A DNA stretch of 64,000 bases from Bolinopsis microptera (Eukaryota > Ctenophora > Tentaculata > Lobata > Bolinopsidae): positions 8,160,902-8,224,901 of the forward strand of contig NC_087076.1 of the NCBI RefSeq assembly GCF_026151205.1, in the 5' to 3' direction. Every line of letters begins with the position of its first letter. Position 1 is the stretch's first letter. The translations under genes were made by a program, and so were the position numbers. The notes beneath the pieces are model-generated. The model did no database searches. It was not told the DNA's origin and saw only the letters and a list, made by a program, of their open reading frames with translations. Below, in pieces: positions 25,901-37,144 of this stretch.

Positions 25901-26342
25901 GGCCGGACTACTGCACTACCTGCCTTGCTGCTCATAAGTAACGACAATTGAGCTAGCTGCCAACTGTCAATGGAAGCCAATATCCGTTTAGCTATAATGG
26001 GTTTTTTTGGTATTAGTAAACTGTGGTAATCTGCAACAATATGTTATTCAATACGTTATTATCTGGGAGAAAAAGCTAGAGGAGATAAGAGGAGGAATCC
26101 AGTCGGGTTACAACACAAATATGATAAGGAGGATGTTAATGAAAAGACGAGGATTAGGACAATCAGGAATGTGAAAATGAGAAGGAGGATAGTGAGGATT
26201 CAGGAGAATGATAAGGATAGGGTTAAGAGGAGTATTAACCGAACTGAACTGCATTAGTCCTATACATGGTAGCTGTGAGAACTCGTAAGCTTTCAGCGAT
26301 GTCCAGTGCGCATTTACAGCTGAGAAATGACTTATATGTTGC
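22957..26342. other. Non-coding block
   Basis: No supportable gene. Frames at 23806-24024 (minus), 25054-25266 (minus), 25529-25756 (minus) and 26108-26347 (minus) have no recognisable domain. The CCAAT cluster at 24751-24848 is listed separately. Confidence 0.4.
24751..24848 (+). promoter_or_regulatory. Four CCAAT boxes in a 30-bp repeat
   Basis: CCAAT at 24753, 24783, 24813 and 24841 (spacings 30, 30 and 28 bp, all the same orientation). Each of the first three is followed by (T/C)CACGGTATTTT and then by CAGC. GCCAATCA is the classical NF-Y/CBF site. Three turns of the helix between sites would place them on one face of the DNA. No gene is recognised near enough to assign a target, so regulatory function is inference. 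Confidence 0.5.
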
Positions 26343-26980
26343 ACCACAAGTAAACAAGTATAGAGGGGTCAGTGTAACTAGTACCACAAGTAAACAAGTA
26401 TAGAGGGGTCAGTGTAGCTAGTACCACAAGTGAACAAGTATAGAGGGGTCAGTGTAGCTAGTACCACAAGTAAACAAGTATAGAGGGGTCAGTGTAGCTA
26501 GTACCACAAGTAAACAAGTATAGAGGGGTCAGTGTAGCTAGTACCACAAGTAAACAAGTATAGAGGGGTCAGTGTAACTAGTACCACAAGTAAACAAGTA
26601 TAGAGGGGTCAGTGTAGCTAGTACCACAAGTGAACAAGTATAGAGGGGTCAGTGTAGCTAGTACCACAAGTAAACAAGTATAGAGGGGTCAGTGTAGCTA
26701 GTACCACAAGTAAACAAGTATAGAGGGGTCAGTGTAGCTAGTACCACAAGTAAACAAGTATAGAGGGGTCAGTGTAACTAGTACCACAAGTAAACAAGTA
26801 TAGAGGGGTCAGTGTAACTAGTACCACAAGTAAACAAGTATAGAGGGGTCAGTGTAGCTAGTACCACAAGTTAACAAGTATAGAGGGGTCAGTGTAGCTA
26901 GTACCACAAGTAAACAAGTATAGAGGGGTTAGTGTAGCTAGTACCACAAGTAAACAAGTATAGAGGGGTCAGTGTAGCTA
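26343..26980. repeat. Minisatellite, 40-bp unit (16 copies)
   Basis: Very homogeneous array of TAGAGGGGTCAGTGTAGCTA followed by GTACCACAAGTAAACAAGTA. Copies differ mostly at two positions (GTAACTA/GTAGCTA, GTAAACA/GTGAACA), implying recent expansion or homogenisation. Confidence 0.95.
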
Positions 26981-29900
26981 GCAGTGCTGCACCACTAGTT
27001 TTAATTACTGGTCATGTGACCTTCCTCAATAACATTATACACGGCCACTTCAGAGGCCTTACTTGTACTGCAACTAGACCACACTCGACTAGTACAAATA
27101 CCAACGGCAAATGATTTACAGAACATTAATTTCACCAATCTGTTCCACGATTTGCCCTTATCGGGACCGTCAGTCCTGACCAGTGCTAGTCATGTAGACA
27201 CGTGGACATGTCATGTACACACGTGGGCTGTTCAGGGGTCACGTGGGCGCCAATGCGGCCGGTTAATAAGAAAATTGAATGAAAGCCACAGTCGTCCTAG
27301 ATAATCGAGTCTAAAATTCGGACCTTTTCGGAAAAGGAACAAACATGACAGTGAGATGAGAGTGAAACAACTATGAAGGAAGCTGAACTGAAAACAGCAA
27401 TTTCAAGGCTCTGACTTTGAAACAGGGGTAAATACTTCCGCCTTCCAAGCTGCTTTGTAGTGTGCATTTTATTGTTACGGTAACTGAAGTTTTAAATTTG
27501 TCACTACTAGTTGATATAACACTACCTACTGCGGTTCACCAAATACTGTTCAAACTATGTAAAACTAAGAATAGGTTGATAATAATAAGAGAGTGGCAGA
27601 AAACGATAGCAAATCATAAATGATGCAAGATAATTATCTTATCTATTACGTGGCGAGACCGAGATGCAAATTTACTGGATTCTAATAAGTAACAATTATC
27701 GCACCAATTAAAATATATCAAATAAAATGGGTATTATTAAGGCAAATGAGATAGTCTCACGATCCAACATGACAGATGCAGAACATACACTGAATCTCAA
27801 TCTTGCTTGGTAACGTCCGGAAAATATTTCCCTCCCTCATAATTAATGTTGCTTGTGGTATCTAAGCAGACGACGAAGAGGTAGGGGGTTAAGATACGGT
27901 AAATGATATTGGGAGGAGAAGTTCTGGTGTCTTGTAACCTAGAACTGGCTAGCGAATCAGGGGGATTGGTTCAATATATAGCCCTGATCGGATTACAAAA
28001 TGCGTTTAGCCGAATAATAGCGCAAACTGACCGGTCTTTTAAATATGACAACTACAGGACCTGATTGGAGGAGGAGGAGGAGGGTGAGGGTTTACAAGGA
28101 AGGTAACATTGGGTCACATTACACAGCTCCGAAGGTAATGTTTTTGACACAATCAGGCGGCAGGGGGGCTGATACTAATGCCGGGGGAGTGGGGCCATGA
28201 CGACGAATACCTTTTCACATACATGCTACATTGTTCGAATTCCACTGCGAGGGGGTAATTTCTGGAAGTTATGATTTAGTGATAGTATTATCACACAATA
28301 TTATCGGGTAAGTATTGAGTGTTGGAGACGGGAGCTGATTGTTCTGCATGTCTCTCCGTATTTGGTAATTATACTAATCAGAGTACTATATACTGTCTAG
28401 TAATACTTTCTAGTACTCCAACTACTGTCTAGTGTCTAGTGTTTAGTGTCTAGTTCCTCCTTTGAACGACGGAATGTTGCATTTTACTACCTACCACTTC
28501 TGCTTAAGTAATAAGAGATTAAAGCTAACCTGCCATTTTCATAAACGGTAGTGAATTTTCCTTGCTTACTTTACTCATATTTGCAGTTCTACGATTAAAA
28601 CAATTCCGGCCGAAATAGTAATTTTTCATTGAAACGTATAGCTCTGCCAATCAAAGTATTAAACATCAGGCTACTATGTATACTATACTTCCTTACATAC
28701 AATTATACCCTATAAACCTCGAATAACCAGACTGCACCTTTAGTTACGTAAGAAGTTGGTAATCTCATACTTTTAGTTTTTTTCCCCTTTCTTTTTGATC
28801 TATAAAAATTCATGGGAGTGTGATAGCTTCTAACTGGATCAGTTTGGTAGTTACGAACAATGATGAAGAGTTTCAGCTTAAAAGTGAATACCCACTAAGT
28901 AACATCTACCAAAAATGTGCAAACAAACTAGGATACAACATTTTAGGTTACAATAACGATGAAATTAGGTTACTGCCAGGAGTTAACTAGGATAAAACCT
29001 ACAGGTCACACTATGTAGAATGCGAGAAGAAGAAGACGATGTAGCAACTGTAAGCCAACCCAGTGCACACTTTGTACTAACCAAGCCAAACAATTTAATG
29101 TGGTAAAGTTGTAAACACTCAGCAAGCCATGCTCTCAACCGGTTAATTAACCTTGACAATAATTGGGTGCGTACTTAATAATTTAATTATTTAATTAACG
29201 GGAAATAAAATGCGGCCAGTGCTAATAAAAAGAGATGTTTCGTATTTCAGCTCAACTGTGGAGAACATCTCTTTTTGAGCCACACTGTTGGAAGTTTAAC
29301 GAGTCATGATTAGACGATGAGAGTAATTGACGTATTAAATTTCACCCTGAAGATATTCGCTAATACGCTAATTATGAAGACCGAATTAAATAAATTAATT
29401 CAATTTAAGTTACAGTATGATATTTCTGATATGGCTTATTATATTGGTATTTCTTATTTCATCATTAAAGTTTAATAATGATCATTAGTGAGTTACGAGT
29501 AAAGGCAACTCGTACAATTGGACAATTCACAAAGTGGAGGGCCAGCTTTTTTGGAATGTTTGGGATAAGAAGTCAGGATAATGTTTTAACTTTTTCCCAT
29601 CAATTGTGAGAACTAAAAATAATTTTGAATAATTGGCTAGTGGAGATGTCACAGCAACCGATGCCCGGCTGTAACAGCTGTCAATTTCGGTTTAAAATAT
29701 CGAAGTCCCATCAATACTGGTGGACTCTATATAGCTGACAGTATAAGGGATCATACACCAGGATCTTCCTAAAACTGGTTTGTTTCGGCTTTAGAAAGAG
29801 GGTGAAGCCCAAATCTAAGACATAATATGACAAACAATGCCCATTTTACATACGACACACTAGGCGCAGTGCATTATAATTAGTATCTGAAAGTTCCTAC

Positions 29901-30530
29901 TCTTCCCAAAACTAACCATCTAAATTCGCTAAACTGTCAACTGATGGTGGGCGGACTATATAGCTAATTGGTCGGTTTTAGCATTGACCAACAAATTTGG
30001 CACTAATTGTAGGCATCAGAGACTCAGAGTCAACATGTACGTGCGGTAATACTTTTTAAATAGTGCGATTCCGCAACTTCCCAAAACGCTTCATGTGCGG
30101 CAAATATTGAGACAAAAAACACAACAATTAATTAGCTGAACTATTCACCAAATTTGCGGCAGTTCTCTCAGGTTGGATTATTCAAAAAAGTAACATATAA
30201 TATTATAACGTTGGCTTACAAGATTGACAAGGTGTTTTACGTACATTGAGTTTCCTGACAGTCCAAGATTTATACTAGTTTTACTAGTGCCTCAGTTAAG
30301 TTTTCAAAATTGTCCCACATTTAAACGACGATTTGTCTTGAACTGAGTTGTAGGTTTGTAGAACTTCAAGACTCTCGGAGTCTGTTGTCGATATCTATGT
30401 TTAATATATTTATCGTATATAATTTGGAAGTCTCTCTCTCCAGCAGCAGGAGTTGGGGAAATGTGGACGCGTTGTGGAAGCCACTGTAAGGAAGGCTTAC
30501 TGTCGACGCCGACCAATCAAAAGAAGAGTT
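26981..30530. other. Non-coding block
   Basis: No gene recognised. A GGAGGAGGAGGAGG purine run lies near 28067 and a perfect 13-bp hairpin at 29227-29276. Confidence 0.4.
29227..29276. other. Perfect 13-bp stem hairpin
   Basis: AAAAAGAGATGTT (29227-29239) and its exact complement AACATCTCTTTTT (29264-29276) enclose a 24-nt loop. Too short for a typical animal miRNA precursor without more pairing; could be a remnant of a tiny inverted-repeat element. Confidence 0.4.
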
Positions 30531-30645
30531 GTAGGTTCATAATATAACCTACCATGCACCAAGACGCGCGCCGAGTTGGACTCGTCGACGGTCTTGAATA
30601 TAATAATATTTGAAACAAATATTTTACCAGTATCACCCGTTAAGA
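30531..30645 (-). repeat. Structured interspersed repeat, copy 3
   Basis: Read on the minus strand it has, in order: TTAACGGGTGATACTGGT, an AAATATTT/AAATATT hairpin, a stem CAAGAC...GTCTTG (30596-30591 with 30565-30560) enclosing CGTCGACGAGTCCAACTCGG, and a terminal hairpin GTAGGTT...AACCTAC (30552-30531). Same order as the plus-strand copies at 31272-31375 and 32062-32153. Confidence 0.75.
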
Positions 30646-31271
30646 ACTAAGTTTCCCGACAATTGTATAACAGATGGGGCGGGGCGGCTTATTTTCGAAT
30701 TTCAGGTATTTTTAAACATTAAAGCAAAAACGCCTAATTTAACGTCCGTTGACGGTCGACGTGAAAAAATATTTGGAGTCTTTTTGCTTCCAAAGGGGAA
30801 AAAAATGAGGCCTGGCCTTTTTTTTAAAGGACCAATAAAATTTAGGGAGGGTGGAGGGCAACAAAATTGTGGGGGAGGGGGGCGCCGGGCGGCACACAAA
30901 TACGTTTCGCCACTGGTGAGAAGGGGGTAAGAAAAGACTCGACCTTTTAATTAACCAAATAAAATTTCAGCGGGGGTCCGGGGGCACTAAACGGCCAGTG
31001 TATTTGTAACTTTACGCCACTGACCCTGTAACCCCAGGCCAGGATGATGAGCATTTGTGATTTGTAGTTTGAGTAACCCAGTAGTACTTACCAGGGGACC
31101 CCAGGCTATTATAATTTTCATATGCTTGTCCATTGTTAATGGACTAGCCCGGCGCGCGCTACTTCGTAGAAGTTTAGACTAGTAACATCCGTCAAGATTA
31201 GGCGGAATGACAGGCTGAGCGCCGCCCAGTCTAGTAAAGTATTACTACTGCATACTGATAAGAGGAGTGAT
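30646..31271. repeat. Decayed repeat DNA
   Basis: Contains MITE-like ends (TTTCGCCACTGG near 30905, TTACGCCACTGA near 31011) and a segment around 31076-31240 (ACTTACCAGGGGACCCCAGG, GGCGCGCGCTACTTCGTAG) that is related, partly inverted, to the complex repeat at 41416-43560. The 106-codon plus frame at 30610-30930 overlaps this repeat and is not credible as a gene. Confidence 0.55.
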
Positions 31272-31375
31272 TTAACGGGTGATACTCGTAAAATATTTCT
31301 TTAAAATATTCAGGACCGTCGACGAGTCCAACTCGGCGCGCGTCCTGGTACGGTAGGTTATAATTATAAACCTAC
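31272..31375 (+). repeat. Structured interspersed repeat, copy 1
   Basis: Order: TTAACGGGTGATACTCGT, AAATATTT...AAAATATT hairpin, stem CAGGAC (31311-31316) with GTCCTG (31342-31347) around CGTCGACGAGTCCAACTCGG, then hairpin GTAGGTT (31353-31359) with AACCTAC (31369-31375). Inside the stem CGAG can pair with CTCG; alternatively ACGAGT can pair with the upstream ACTCGT. Confidence 0.8.
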
Positions 31376-32060
31376 TCAGTTACACTTAATATCTTACTCT
31401 TATTAGAACGCTTCTACTAAATCGCTCGCCCAAATTTTAAGAAAATTCTTGTGAAAAGGCCCTTTTGGTATGAAATTGATCTCAACCGGTGTATTTTTGA
31501 ACGCTGATTCCGAGTCACCCCCCATGACGTAGGGTAAAAATGCTTCCCTGGATAGTTATGGGCAAAAAACCGTTTTGGTCACGTGACAGGCTAGTAAAAC
31601 ATGAATTCGATTGTTTAGGGCTCGGGTTAGGGTTAGGGTTGTGGTAAGGGTTATGGATAGCTTCGGGGTTATGGTTAGGGTTGGGATTAGGGTTTATGTA
31701 AAACCGTTTTGTACGGCTGCAAAACCATAAAAACCAAAGTCACGTGAACTTTTTGGGCGAGCGAATTAGTAAGAGCTAGCCATCTTCAATCTTAGAATGC
31801 GCTTGCGCTTTGAGGTATTAACTAGACAACAGTTATTTCGATAAGCAATAAGGGGGGACAGAGGGCCCAAGTTGCAGCATAAACCAGACAATATTGAAGA
31901 TTTAGATTTAAATATTGAGCCCTTTGGTTAGAGAATACTTTCTTAGATATTTTTGACAGTTTTTAATATTGGTAATGTTAATAAATTGTAATTGATCGAT
32001 ATGTAATATTTAGGCCCGGGGCCATTTTTACAACAAAGAGTGATTCGATCGACATCATCC
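31376..32060. repeat. Complex repeat with telomere-like core
   Basis: Segment 31496-31750 (ACGCTGATTCCGAGTCACCC..., GGCAAAAAACCGTTTTGGTC, CACGTGAC) has a diverged direct copy at 43256-43520. Both contain a degenerate GGGTTAGGGTTAGGGTT stretch (31623-31695 here). The rest of the interval is AT-rich with no gene. Confidence 0.65.
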
Positions 32061-32061
32061 T

Positions 32062-32153
32062 TTAACGGGTGATACTCGTAAAATATCTGTTCCATATATT
32101 AGGACCGTCGATGAGTCCAACTCGGCGCGCGTCCTGGTAGGTTGTAAACCTAC
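32062..32153 (+). repeat. Structured interspersed repeat, copy 2
   Basis: Shortest copy: TTAACGGGTGATACTCGT, stem AGGAC (32101-32105) with GTCCT (32131-32135) around CGTCGATGAGTCCAACTCGG, and terminal hairpin GTAGGTT (32137-32143) with AACCTAC (32147-32153), followed by ACTAG. The internal C to T change (GACGAG to GATGAG) keeps a G-U pair in either internal helix. Confidence 0.78.
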
Positions 32154-32292
32154 ACTAGAATCCTCCGGTAACCATTACCAAGAACGTACGTACGTGCGCG
32201 TTAGATCGCGGATCGCGCGCGATCGGTCTGATCTAATGTCAGGCGCGCGCGGCGCGCGTAGGGTCTACTGGAAAACTCATAAAATATCTTAC

Positions 32293-32402
32293 CGCGTGTT
32301 ACATGGCCAGGGATCCTCTGATGACAGGTGTCCCAGGTGGTGATGTTCGTTCCATAACTTTATGAGAGCCTTTGTTGCTTCCATTTGTGTGTTTGCTTTC
32401 AT
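32293..32402 (-). CDS. Possible first exon of a Myb/SANT-like protein
   Basis: From ATG at 32402 the minus frame reads MKANTQMEATKALIKLWNEH, then HHLGHLSSEDPWPCNT, and meets a good donor CG|GTAAGAT (GT at 32292-32291). The (E)ATKALIKLWNEH block resembles helix 1 of MADF or Myb/SANT-like (trihelix-type) DNA-binding domains found in transposon-derived proteins (ETxxLIxLWxEH). No second exon was found; immediately downstream is GC-rich repeat DNA. It may be a gene fragment, part of a Harbinger-like element, or chance. Confidence 0.3.
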
Positions 32403-33618
32403 TCCCTTTGAATGCGAATAAATTATGTACGAGCTACTTTCATTGTGGAGTATTTAGAAATAAACTTTCATGATGGTCAGGAGTTAGCGCACCAATTTAA
32501 TGGATTTACTTCTACTCATAGATTTGTTGTTTGGAGTACCCAAAAGAAAAACACAGGGGATGTGAAATTTTCAAAGCAATTAAAAAATTTGATCATAATT
32601 GATGATAATTATAGTACACGCATTCATAATACAGTTATAACGTTCAATTCTCAAAGTGTTTGAAATAAAGTGTGTATAATAAACTCTCGATCCAAATGCC
32701 AGTTCGTGTCAAGTGCAAACATATCGCGTAGCTCAAACTAACTAAAAAACGTTTAAAAAGATATCACCGAGGTCCAATGGAATGTATACAAAATATGCCC
32801 GCTATTTCACGAAGTATTCTCTACTGTTCAGTCACCGTGGTAAGAAGGAGCTTTACTTGCTAAATATAGTCCATGCAATGATTGTAAGATATCCATACTA
32901 CTCTTTGATGGTTAACATTCTGATCAAATCTGAAATGGAATGTTACATGAGAATGAGAGGAGTAGAATGTTGTTATATAATAATCTGAAATGGAATGTTA
33001 GGATTATCTAGAAGGATTATCTACAATTTTCTTATTATATATATATTATAATTTATATATATACACGGAAAGTGTCCTGTATGTGTCAGCATTTAGAACC
33101 AGCAAGAAGTATTAAAATATACCCACAACTTAAGAAATTAACTTTTAATCCGTCGGGAACATTTTAAACTAGGTTATTTAACAAATTGTTCGCAACTTTC
33201 ATAGAATGTTAGGTTAGGTGGTAGTATTAACGAAAGAATGGAAATAAAAAACACCCTCATAATTGGTGTAATATACAAAGGAATGTTTCCCATTATATCA
33301 TAATGATTACGTTTGATGCGACAAGGAAAAGGCTCTTATCAGGAAAGGAATTATCCAACGTTTCAATGTGACAACATCGTATTCATGATCTCAAATTATT
33401 TGTTATATAGTAGCGTTGAAAGTTTTAAAAAAAAAGTTTTTTAAAAAGCATCAAACGGGATCAATAGAAATTTACCCAAAAAAAACCATTTCAACTATGC
33501 GACTCATAAATGATATTCCTATCCGGATTTTACATAATTATTACGTTATCTAGGATACCTTTAGCATCTTAAATACTGATACTTGTATTGAAAACTATGA
33601 GTTAACTAAGTAACTTAC
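32403..33618. other. Non-coding spacer / possible 3' part of the myosin light chain gene
   Basis: AT-rich, includes a TATATA-rich stretch at about 33035-33065. The missing last exon of the myosin light chain gene should lie here or further left, but I could not identify it. Confidence 0.4.
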
Positions 33619-36519
33619 CCTCGTAGTTGACACAGCCTTGACTGTCCTCATACCCAGAGATCAGATCATCTACTTCCTTGTCCTCCATTGGCTCTCCTGG
33701 GATAGATAAAACACGTGAGATTCAAGGTAAAAAATATCAATTAGCGGGGGACTCTTAACCTTTCACATTTGAAAAAGATACAAAAGTTCTTTTAACCAAG
33801 GATCAGCAAGTGTAACTTTGAGATTATACAAAAGTTGCACAAACTAGGCGTACAGGATGAAATGGTTATTCCTTTCGGCCTGAAATCAAGAAATAGTACC
33901 ACCTAGATCTGCCTTCTCAAGTCTCTATTTCAAGTACATTTTGTACATTCTACATTCCACCGTTATCTCCTGCTCTACTTCTCAAATACTGAAAGTTAAA
34001 CATTCTCCACATATTGAGATATAACATTATACTGGATGAAACCAAAGCCTGGACGTTTGATCATACGATACTTTAAAAGGCACACAAATATGTAACAAAC
34101 ATTTTAGAGCTGAGTAATGAAGGCTGTTCATTACATCGCGATCGTGTAATTCTATAGGCCCGTATTCTATAGGCTGCAGTAAACACAGGTCTACATATTA
34201 TAATGTGATCACTGATCATATTGAACCGTTTCCTCAGACATTACAGGAAATGGTATCACGTGATAATGAAATACACCTGCAGTCCTGTACTAATATACCT
34301 CAATGTGATCACTAACTAGCTAGAATTACTGTAATTCTGTACAGTTAGAAAAGAAAGGAAGGGCGGATGATCACTACCCAAAAGTTAGCAGCGTTGAAAC
34401 CAAATATTGTAGGGCGGAGCTGAATAATTCGAATAATTTGAACATTTTAAATGTTTACAGTAACCTACAGTAATTATAGTAGAGATAGTTGTACATTTAA
34501 ACAGCTTTACTGGCCGCTATTAAAACTGAATGAGACACACTCGGGTGTGTACTGTGTGTAACAGCATTCTAATATATCACGTAATTACGGCCTGTAACAA
34601 GGTCATGTGTAACTGTGTAACTGTGTTAAAGGTAGGTGTAATAACGTATATCAAGTTGCCTGATTTCAGCAATATCCCTGGTACCCGATGAAATTAGGTG
34701 GACACACCAGGATGTTAGCTTCGTCCTGCCAAGGTTACCGTGGACTTTAGCATTATGACTTAAGGTGGGGCATGTATTTGCAGATTTAATTTATTGGTAT
34801 TGATTATTTAAGAGATCTCTGAAGGTATTGCAGTTAAACAACACTTTGTTTGGTAGAGAACCTAGACTGGCCAGTTTACTTCAAAGTATGTTTCATCAGA
34901 AAGTTTCAGCCTAGAGCGTGTGAAAGTGAGTCCAGAACTCATCGTGATGATTAAATACGTAAATAACATGCTAATAACGCAGCTGACAGGATTACGTTAC
35001 AATTACAAGCTTAACTTCACGTTATTCCTACACGGCACACCCCGGAGATGTTACTCGCGATGTTGCGGCTTATAAATGAAACCTAATCAGTAATCTATTC
35101 GAAGTTATGAAACCAAATTATTATACTTCCAGTAAGGTATCTTCACAGGTTTTTAACAATGCGACATTTCTGTACACTCAGTTTAAAGAACAACACATTC
35201 TTTACGATCTTATACCGGAATTCATAAGAGAGGTAAGAGTAGAGATGTAAGCTTTGTTTTGTGAATAATTGGAGGTTATGATCGAACGTTAGGAATTTAA
35301 AGAAACATTGAATTGTTTTATATCGGCTTCACCATAATGTCATAATGTGTTTTAAGTTTTCCATCTCACAGCCTAGCTACACATAGCCTCTTTTTCTGAT
35401 AGTAACCAAGTGAAGCTCTCATCAGGTCATGTTGAATGACACGAACAATTACATAATTGCACGAGACTGATGTAATTGTGATAAATATTATGTGCTTGCG
35501 AAACATGCGACATTTTGTTTTGATCTCATACGTTCTAAAATATAAGCAGCTATTATCATGGGAATTGAAACTATAGCAGCTGTGATACAAAACCTAGAGT
35601 AGTAAGAACTTATCACACAAACCTAGAGTAGTAAGAACGTGACGAAGTTCTGCGGAGGAGATTGTGCCGTTTCCTTCCTTGTCAAACACTCTCAGTCCCT
35701 CTATGTAATCTTTAGCGGAGTAATTTGGGGCGTTTCTCTGTAAATATAATGACAGGTTAGTACACTAAATATTATTTAAGATATTATAAATATGAAAGTA
35801 AATCACTAGCAATGTTTCCAGCTTACTTTTCAGTCTTAGAAATGAAAACATGAGCAATTATAAACTTTTTTTAAACAAAGCAATTATCTGAAAACCTGAA
35901 CCGAGAGGTAAATTGGAAGAAAAGTCTCGAAAGCAATCCTTTTCTGGCCACTAGCTTCGCAGTCAGTTCGCGCTTTCTTTACCTCCGCCTGACAATAGAG
36001 GGTTATAACGAAAATAAGGAAGAGGGAAATGGTTTACCATAATATTGAACATGTCGGGAACCTGTAAATTGTAAAACACTTCACAAATCGGCAGTGCATT
36101 CTTTGTTGGGGAGGGGGGGTCAATGTGCCATATAATAGCATGAATAACTGTAAAGATGAATTGAAATCTAGAGATTTGTATAACAGTACTGTACAATAAG
36201 AGTTTACCTCAGTAGGGTTCTGACCCAGAGCTCGCAGCACATCACCAAGCTGTACGGTGTCTATGCAGTTATCTCCACGTTTGTCAAACAGACTGAAAGC
36301 GTCCTTGTATTCTGAAATTTTTACACTCTGTTATTGTAAAAGGTTTGACTAAATGAATCTACTATTGAGGAGCAATAATTGTGTAAAAATTAAACAGTAA
36401 GTTTATTATTAGCTACTTGAATAGATGGAAAATGTCATGATCGAACAAATATAATAGCAGTCCAGCTAGGATATTATAATTTACATACCAGCCATTTGAT
36501 CATCTGAGATATCAGCCAT
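33619..36519 (-). CDS. Myosin essential light chain (five of probably six exons)
   Basis: Exons on the minus strand: 36519-36489, 36311-36208, 35988-35902, 35737-35623 and 33696-33619. All introns are GT-AG and all phases agree, giving 138 residues from ATG at 36519 ([10 protein letters not shown]) to GCVNYE plus one base of a split codon. Diagnostic blocks are [69 protein letters not shown] and [16 protein letters not shown], which match muscle/non-muscle essential (alkali) light chains almost block by block. The first EF-hand loop lacks the calcium-binding Glu at position 12, while the third ([12 protein letters not shown]) is near canonical, as usual for this family. Family length is about 150, so roughly 12 C-terminal residues lie in an exon I could not find below 33600. 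Role: binds the IQ motif of myosin heavy chain in the actomyosin motor. The exon-4 donor is duplicated (see findings). Confidence 0.9.
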
Positions 36520-37073
36520 GTTGAGGAAATTAGAGAACCTGCTGTAAATTATTTATACGGTTAATTAAGTTGTAACGTACATCATTATTTACTTCAGTCT
36601 TTTAGGTTCTATCAGTACCTAAAAATAAAACTTATTGTTTCATTGAGTAGACCTTTGCTATCAAACTGTTATAAACCACCGAAATTGAAATCTGTTATTT
36701 GTAAAACCAATCATAAAAACAGAATTCCTTATTAAAATAAAAGTAAGTTTTATAGGTAAACAAAAACATATTGATGTACAAGATCATCACGAATTATCAT
36801 AATTATCATAATGATTATTTATAATTAATTCTTAACTAATAACTGAGCTTTTGATTGTGTACAATTGTAGAATCCATCTACTGCTCATGGTTGTTGGTGA
36901 ATCATTAAGTTGTAAGCTGTCCAACACCGGTTCAACCGGTTAATTGAGGGTATGCACTGTCATACAACATGGCATGGCAGCAGGGTGGGAATAGTTGAGC
37001 TTTGGAATAGTTGTGCATATTTATCACTTGTTTTATACTGCGTAATAGGAATATGGTAGCCATGGTAGCCAAG
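36520..37073. other. 5' flank of the myosin light chain gene
   Basis: Probable promoter and upstream DNA, AT-rich; no conserved element can be named with confidence. Confidence 0.35.
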
Positions 37074-37136
37074 CAGTGGCGTAACATCTTAGAGGGGTGC
37101 CAAATCGTCGTGACAACAGGCAACGTTACGCCACTG
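37074..37136. mobile_element. 63-bp miniature hAT element
   Basis: Ends are the 12-bp perfect inverted repeat CAGTGGCGTAAC (37074-37085; complement at 37125-37136), flanked by a perfect 8-bp duplication TAGCCAAG (37066-37073 and 37137-37144). This is the smallest possible class of hAT MITE. No coding capacity. Confidence 0.88.
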
Positions 37137-37144
37137 TAGCCAAG

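Noticed and set aside
30610-30930. 106-codon frame ending in Gly-rich sequence
   Set aside because: Lies over decayed MITE ends and low-complexity G-rich DNA; the opposite strand is equally open.
31311-31347. Hammerhead ribozyme
   Set aside because: GACGAGTCC/GATGAGTCC resembles part of the core, but the CU before GANGA and the GAAA box are missing, so I report only a structured repeat.
31621-31700. True telomere or chromosome end
   Set aside because: The TTAGGG-like tract is short, degenerate and inside a repeat that recurs at 43.3 kb.
33320-33355. Candidate last exon of the myosin light chain gene (minus, AFSLSHQT-stop)
   Set aside because: Weak acceptor and no match to the expected conserved C-terminus; left unassigned.
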